Positions 61,410 through 64,000 of a DNA stretch of 64,000 nucleotides are shown here, in pieces. The DNA is from Candidatus Bathyarchaeota archaeon (lineage in GTDB: Archaea > Thermoproteota > Bathyarchaeia > Bathyarchaeales > Bathycorpusculaceae), in contig JAOZHX010000019.1 in NCBI GenBank assembly GCA_026014665.1, forward strand, positions 1 through 64,000, in the 5' to 3' direction. A program made the translations under genes and the position numbers. The notes beneath the pieces are model-generated. The model was not told the DNA's origin. It made no database searches and saw only the letters and a program-made list of their open reading frames with translations. The first letter of the stretch is position 1, and every line of letters begins with the position of its first letter.

Positions 61410-62216
61410 TCAGGCAAGGCTTAGTTTTTCTCGAATCAATTGGCTTTTCTTAGTGGCTTCTTCGATCGCACGTATCATCGCTGGGCGAATTTGACTTTGC
61501 TCAATTTGATAGATAGCTTCAATGGTTGTGCCACCGGGGGTGGTCGTCATGTCTTTGATTTTCGCAGGGTCCTCGTTTAATTCTACTATTAGTTTGCCGG
61601 TGCCCATAACGGTTTGAGCGGCGGCTTTAAGCGCGATGTTTCGGGGCAACCCCACCTTCAACCCAGCGTATGTGAGGGCTTCGACGATGATAGACATGTA
61701 GCCTGGTCCACTTCCGCTGACAGCCGTTATTGCATCCATGTATTTCTCATCTACCTCTTCGCAGACACCCATCATATCAAGCAAAATCTTAATCTTTTCT
61801 TTGTCTTGTGGAGTAACGTTTTCAGAGCAGCAGTAAGCCGTGTATGATGCCTGGACCAGAGCGCAGAGGTTAGGCATTATACGGGCAATCTTTGCTTCAG
61901 ACGCATTTTTGCAAAGAAAACTCAATGGAATAGTGGCGGCAACGGAGATAAGCAGTTTTCCCTTGATTTCTTGAGCTAATTCTTTGAGAACTTTTCCTAC
62001 ATCTCCAGGTTTAACGACTAAAAAGATTATGTCAGCGTCTTTGGCGGCGCTGTGATTATCCGAGGATACCTCTATCCCCAAGGTTTGGAGTTCTTGAAGC
62101 TTTTTTGGAACAACGTCGACGGCGGTGATTTTGCCTCCGTAGTTGCCTTTGATTAGGCTTTTGATTATGGCGCCTCCCATCATGCCTGCGCCTATGACTG
62201 CGATTTTGTCGTTCAA
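61410..62216 (-). CDS. proC: Pyrroline-5-carboxylate reductase
   Basis: The 268-residue enzyme makes proline from pyrroline-5-carboxylate with NAD(P)H. The dinucleotide motif is IGAGMMGGAI (8-17), and the family signature MTTTPGGTTIEAIYQIEQS and SGSGPGYMSIIVEAL are present. Its start overlaps the end of the small membrane gene by 4 bp. Confidence 0.95.
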   Translation of the reverse strand: MNDKIAVIGAGMMGGAIIKSLIKGNYGGKITAVDVVPKKLQELQTLGIEVSSDNHSAAKDADIIFLVVKPGDVGKVLKELAQEIKGKLLISVAATIPLSFLCKNASEAKIARIMPNLCALVQASYTAYCCSENVTPQDKEKIKILLDMMGVCEEVDEKYMDAITAVSGSGPGYMSIIVEALTYAGLKVGLPRNIALKAAAQTVMGTGKLIVELNEDPAKIKDMTTTPGGTTIEAIYQIEQSQIRPAMIRAIEEATKKSQLIREKLSLA

Positions 62217-62431
62217 GTCGGTTCACCATGCTCTTGTTTACAAAGACAGCTGTTTTGCTCTTTAAACTTTTGTTGTTGGTTTGGTTTACTGATAAAGAAG
62301 CTGACTAACAATGCTGCACCAACTAGGATGTACGAACAGAAAACAAGCAAAAGAACCGTGCCAACGATGAAAAGCCAGTTTCTCTGGAGCCTATACCATA
62401 AGGGGCGATAAGAAAAAGACGGGGATGCCAT
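62213..62431 (-). CDS. Small single-helix membrane protein
   Basis: A 72-residue protein with one long hydrophobic helix (WLFIVGTVLLLVFCSYILVGAALLVSFFI) and a C-terminal CLCKQEH segment. ATG 62431 follows GAGGTGG by about eleven nt; in-frame ATG 62506 is an alternative. It is translationally coupled to proC. Not recognised. Confidence 0.55.
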   Translation of the reverse strand: MASPSFSYRPLWYRLQRNWLFIVGTVLLLVFCSYILVGAALLVSFFISKPNQQQKFKEQNSCLCKQEHGEPT

Positions 62432-62631
62432 TAATCTTAAACCACCTCTTATCAAGTTTTTCCCATAACTAATTCGCCAGTTTCTTTTTTGACGCCCAGT
62501 TGCCATGTAACGTTAAATTAGTCAAGCGCAAGAATACGAGCGGAAAAGGGTAAGTTGAAGTTCCACTTTCTACCAATAGAGCCGCATGCCACAATAACAC
62601 CAGTCGGACACGAGCAGACTGTGCGTTCACT

Positions 62632-63846
62632 TTAATTTGAGGCATCCATGCCTTTTAGAAGCGACTGAACAGTTTGGGCTGACGCGTTAACTTTTATGCC
62701 TCGTGTGTTAAAGTGGGTTGGAACCGCTTGATAGCCAGCGTTGCAGAGTGCGGTAAGGATTGTTTGGATGCTGGGGGTTGGCACGTTAAGTTTTCCGCTT
62801 AACCTATCAAGCACAAAGTACGTGGCGGGTGCGGTGACTTCAGCTTTTATTTGTGTTAGCAGTTTGGTGATTTTAGCGGTGTTTTTGAACGCTGTACTCT
62901 GATTTTCCACTATGACTTGCCCGATGAAGGCTGGGTCAGCGATGGCTCCTATCCAGAGTGGCCCAGCGTAGTCCATTTTTGCGCCGCATTCGGGGCATTT
63001 TAGGCTGCTGAAAGGTTGACGGACAGTTTCTCGGTGTAAACAATCAAAGCAGTGTAGAATATACCCTCGGTTCTTGAGGCTCTCATCAGCCCGTTTGCAA
63101 CCATAATCGATTTGAGCATACACGCGAATGTAGTGGTCGCTGCTGTGGCTAAAGAGGAAGCGGACGCCGATGCCATGTTGCGCCGCCACCGCTACCATAC
63201 AACCCGCTAGCAGACGTACCGCCAGCTCGTGACAGTATTCGGTTCGCAAAGGTTTGCCGCCGTACTTTCGCACGCATGCTTTGGAGTGGACTCCACACAA
63301 GGGCGCCAAATCCGTGGCAGTAACAGCCAGCAACCCTTTGTTCTTGAGTGCTCGGAACGCTGAATCCAGATATGGTACGGGGGTGCCAAAAGGATCGATG
63401 TCTATGATGTCAAAGCGGTTTTTCGGGGCAGCGTTGCAGGCGAGGATACAGTTGGCATCTTTATGCTTGAGCGTGATTTTGTCCTCTAGATGGTTTAGTT
63501 TTATGTTATAGTTTGCCAACTCATAGGCATGGTCGTTTATGTCGCTAAGAAGCACTCGCTTAACGCCCTCGATTTCGGCTGCGAAGCGGATGCCACGAAC
63601 CCCTTGGCTTGTCAGAGGCTCACAAATGCTGATTTCCTGTTTTATGATGTGCTGGTAGGCTTTGAAGGCTAAGACGGTTATGTCACGGTTGAACTCCATG
63701 ACGGGATTGTAGAACACCGGTGCTTTTGAGGGCGCGTAATCGCTGGGCACCACGCCATAAGATTCGAGCTTGGGCACTAAGACTTTGACTTTGCCTTCGC
63801 TTATAATTTCACTGGGAAAGCTCGGCGTGTACCCTTTGTTTGCCAT
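62632..63846 (-). CDS. trm1: tRNA (guanine26-N2)-dimethyltransferase
   Basis: The 404-residue enzyme dimethylates G26 of tRNA. The N-terminal catalytic part includes VFYNPVMEFNRDI, EPLTSQGVRGIRFA (SAM site), DIIDIDPFGTPVPYLDSA (catalytic loop) and TATDLAPLCG. The C-terminal part has a zinc site (CFDC ... CPEC) and a winged helix. It is divergent from the NTPase at the right edge. Confidence 0.95.
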   Translation of the reverse strand: MANKGYTPSFPSEIISEGKVKVLVPKLESYGVVPSDYAPSKAPVFYNPVMEFNRDITVLAFKAYQHIIKQEISICEPLTSQGVRGIRFAAEIEGVKRVLLSDINDHAYELANYNIKLNHLEDKITLKHKDANCILACNAAPKNRFDIIDIDPFGTPVPYLDSAFRALKNKGLLAVTATDLAPLCGVHSKACVRKYGGKPLRTEYCHELAVRLLAGCMVAVAAQHGIGVRFLFSHSSDHYIRVYAQIDYGCKRADESLKNRGYILHCFDCLHRETVRQPFSSLKCPECGAKMDYAGPLWIGAIADPAFIGQVIVENQSTAFKNTAKITKLLTQIKAEVTAPATYFVLDRLSGKLNVPTPSIQTILTALCNAGYQAVPTHFNTRGIKVNASAQTVQSLLKGMDASN

Positions 63847-63929
63847 GCAGTGTGCTCCGTGGTGCGTTTGGGTTAAGGAAAAGAATTTTATCGCTTATTT
63901 AGGCTATTGGTCGTGGTAGTGAGAAAAGC

Positions 63930-64000
63930 TTGCGAAATCGAGTCTTGCTTTTAACAGGGGCTCCAGGAGTCGGGAAAACAACTGTTGTGACTAAGACTTT
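63930..64000 (+). CDS. THEP1-like NTPase, cut by window end
   Basis: From TTG 63930 the frame encodes a short basic N terminus and a P-loop, LLLTGAPGVGKTTVV, which matches archaeal nucleoside-triphosphatase THEP1 and related kinases. GTGAG lies six nt upstream. Only 23 codons are visible, so the family is a probable call. Confidence 0.6.
   Translation, partial: MRNRVLLLTGAPGVGKTTVVTKT

Noticed and set aside
1-64000. CRISPR arrays or insertion sequences
   Set aside because: No regularly spaced direct repeats with unique spacers and no transposase genes were seen.

Overview
The window is a gene-dense archaeal chromosome segment, most likely from a member of Bathyarchaeia (Thermoproteota); the phylum is inferred, not proven. 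Support for Archaea comes from archaeal-type PheS/PheT and TyrS, the methanopterin C1 enzyme Mch, the aIF1A-RIO1-KH cluster, transcription factor S, Trm1, TrmB and ArnR1-like regulators, AT-rich TATA boxes about 25 nt upstream of leaderless starts, and frequent GTG/TTG starts behind good Shine-Dalgarno sequences. No rRNA, tRNA, CRISPR array or insertion sequence was seen.

Layout. 1-2700: AT-rich accessory patch (zinc-finger protein cut by the window edge, unknown zinc-ribbon protein, tyrosine recombinase). 2730-5949: pheS-pheT. 6531-9960: a stalked surface propeller protein convergent with an ABC-2 exporter. 10082-13454: mch with a RibD-like reductase, a CitG-like protein and two small proteins, one of them a 41-residue zinc microprotein. 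13517-16598: three paralogous nucleotidyltransferase-domain proteins. 16556-16894 and 41149-41352: two diverged copies of an unrecognised small protein family. 17025-19206: PPP phosphatase with a coiled-coil partner. 19350-21989: ECF-like membrane protein, tandem operators, eL22-like protein, nitroreductase.

22081-33121 is a cell-surface island: three giant PQQ-type beta-propeller proteins with signal peptide and C-terminal membrane anchor, together with a TrmB regulator and a seven-helix membrane protein coupled to a winged-helix protein. Two propeller genes share a near-identical operator-plus-TATA promoter. 33274-36297: toprim protein, tyrS, a repeat surface protein. 37007-41003: PRC-barrel, Na+/H+ antiporter, Ca2+/cation exchanger, ECF-like protein. 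41518-46220: HD protein, fumarate reductase A and B without membrane anchors, and aspartase, which together would convert aspartate to fumarate and then succinate. 46421-48270: aIF1A, RIO1, Dim2/Pno1-like KH protein. 48476-52617: small zinc protein, isochorismatase-like hydrolase, O-methyltransferase, MsrA, UPF0282, GDT1-type transporter. 52614-56786: CopB-type P-ATPase, b-type cytochrome-like protein, TFS with a structured leader, DUF72. 56828-64000: stalked surface protein, DCD-like protein, OsmC, radical SAM/SPASM, HAD, ProC, Trm1, and the start of a THEP1-like NTPase cut by the window edge.

Non-coding structure is abundant: tandem GTCAA-N6-TTGAC dyads, several long inverted repeats that look like small RNAs or structured leaders, and C-rich/T-rich terminators after many plus-strand genes.
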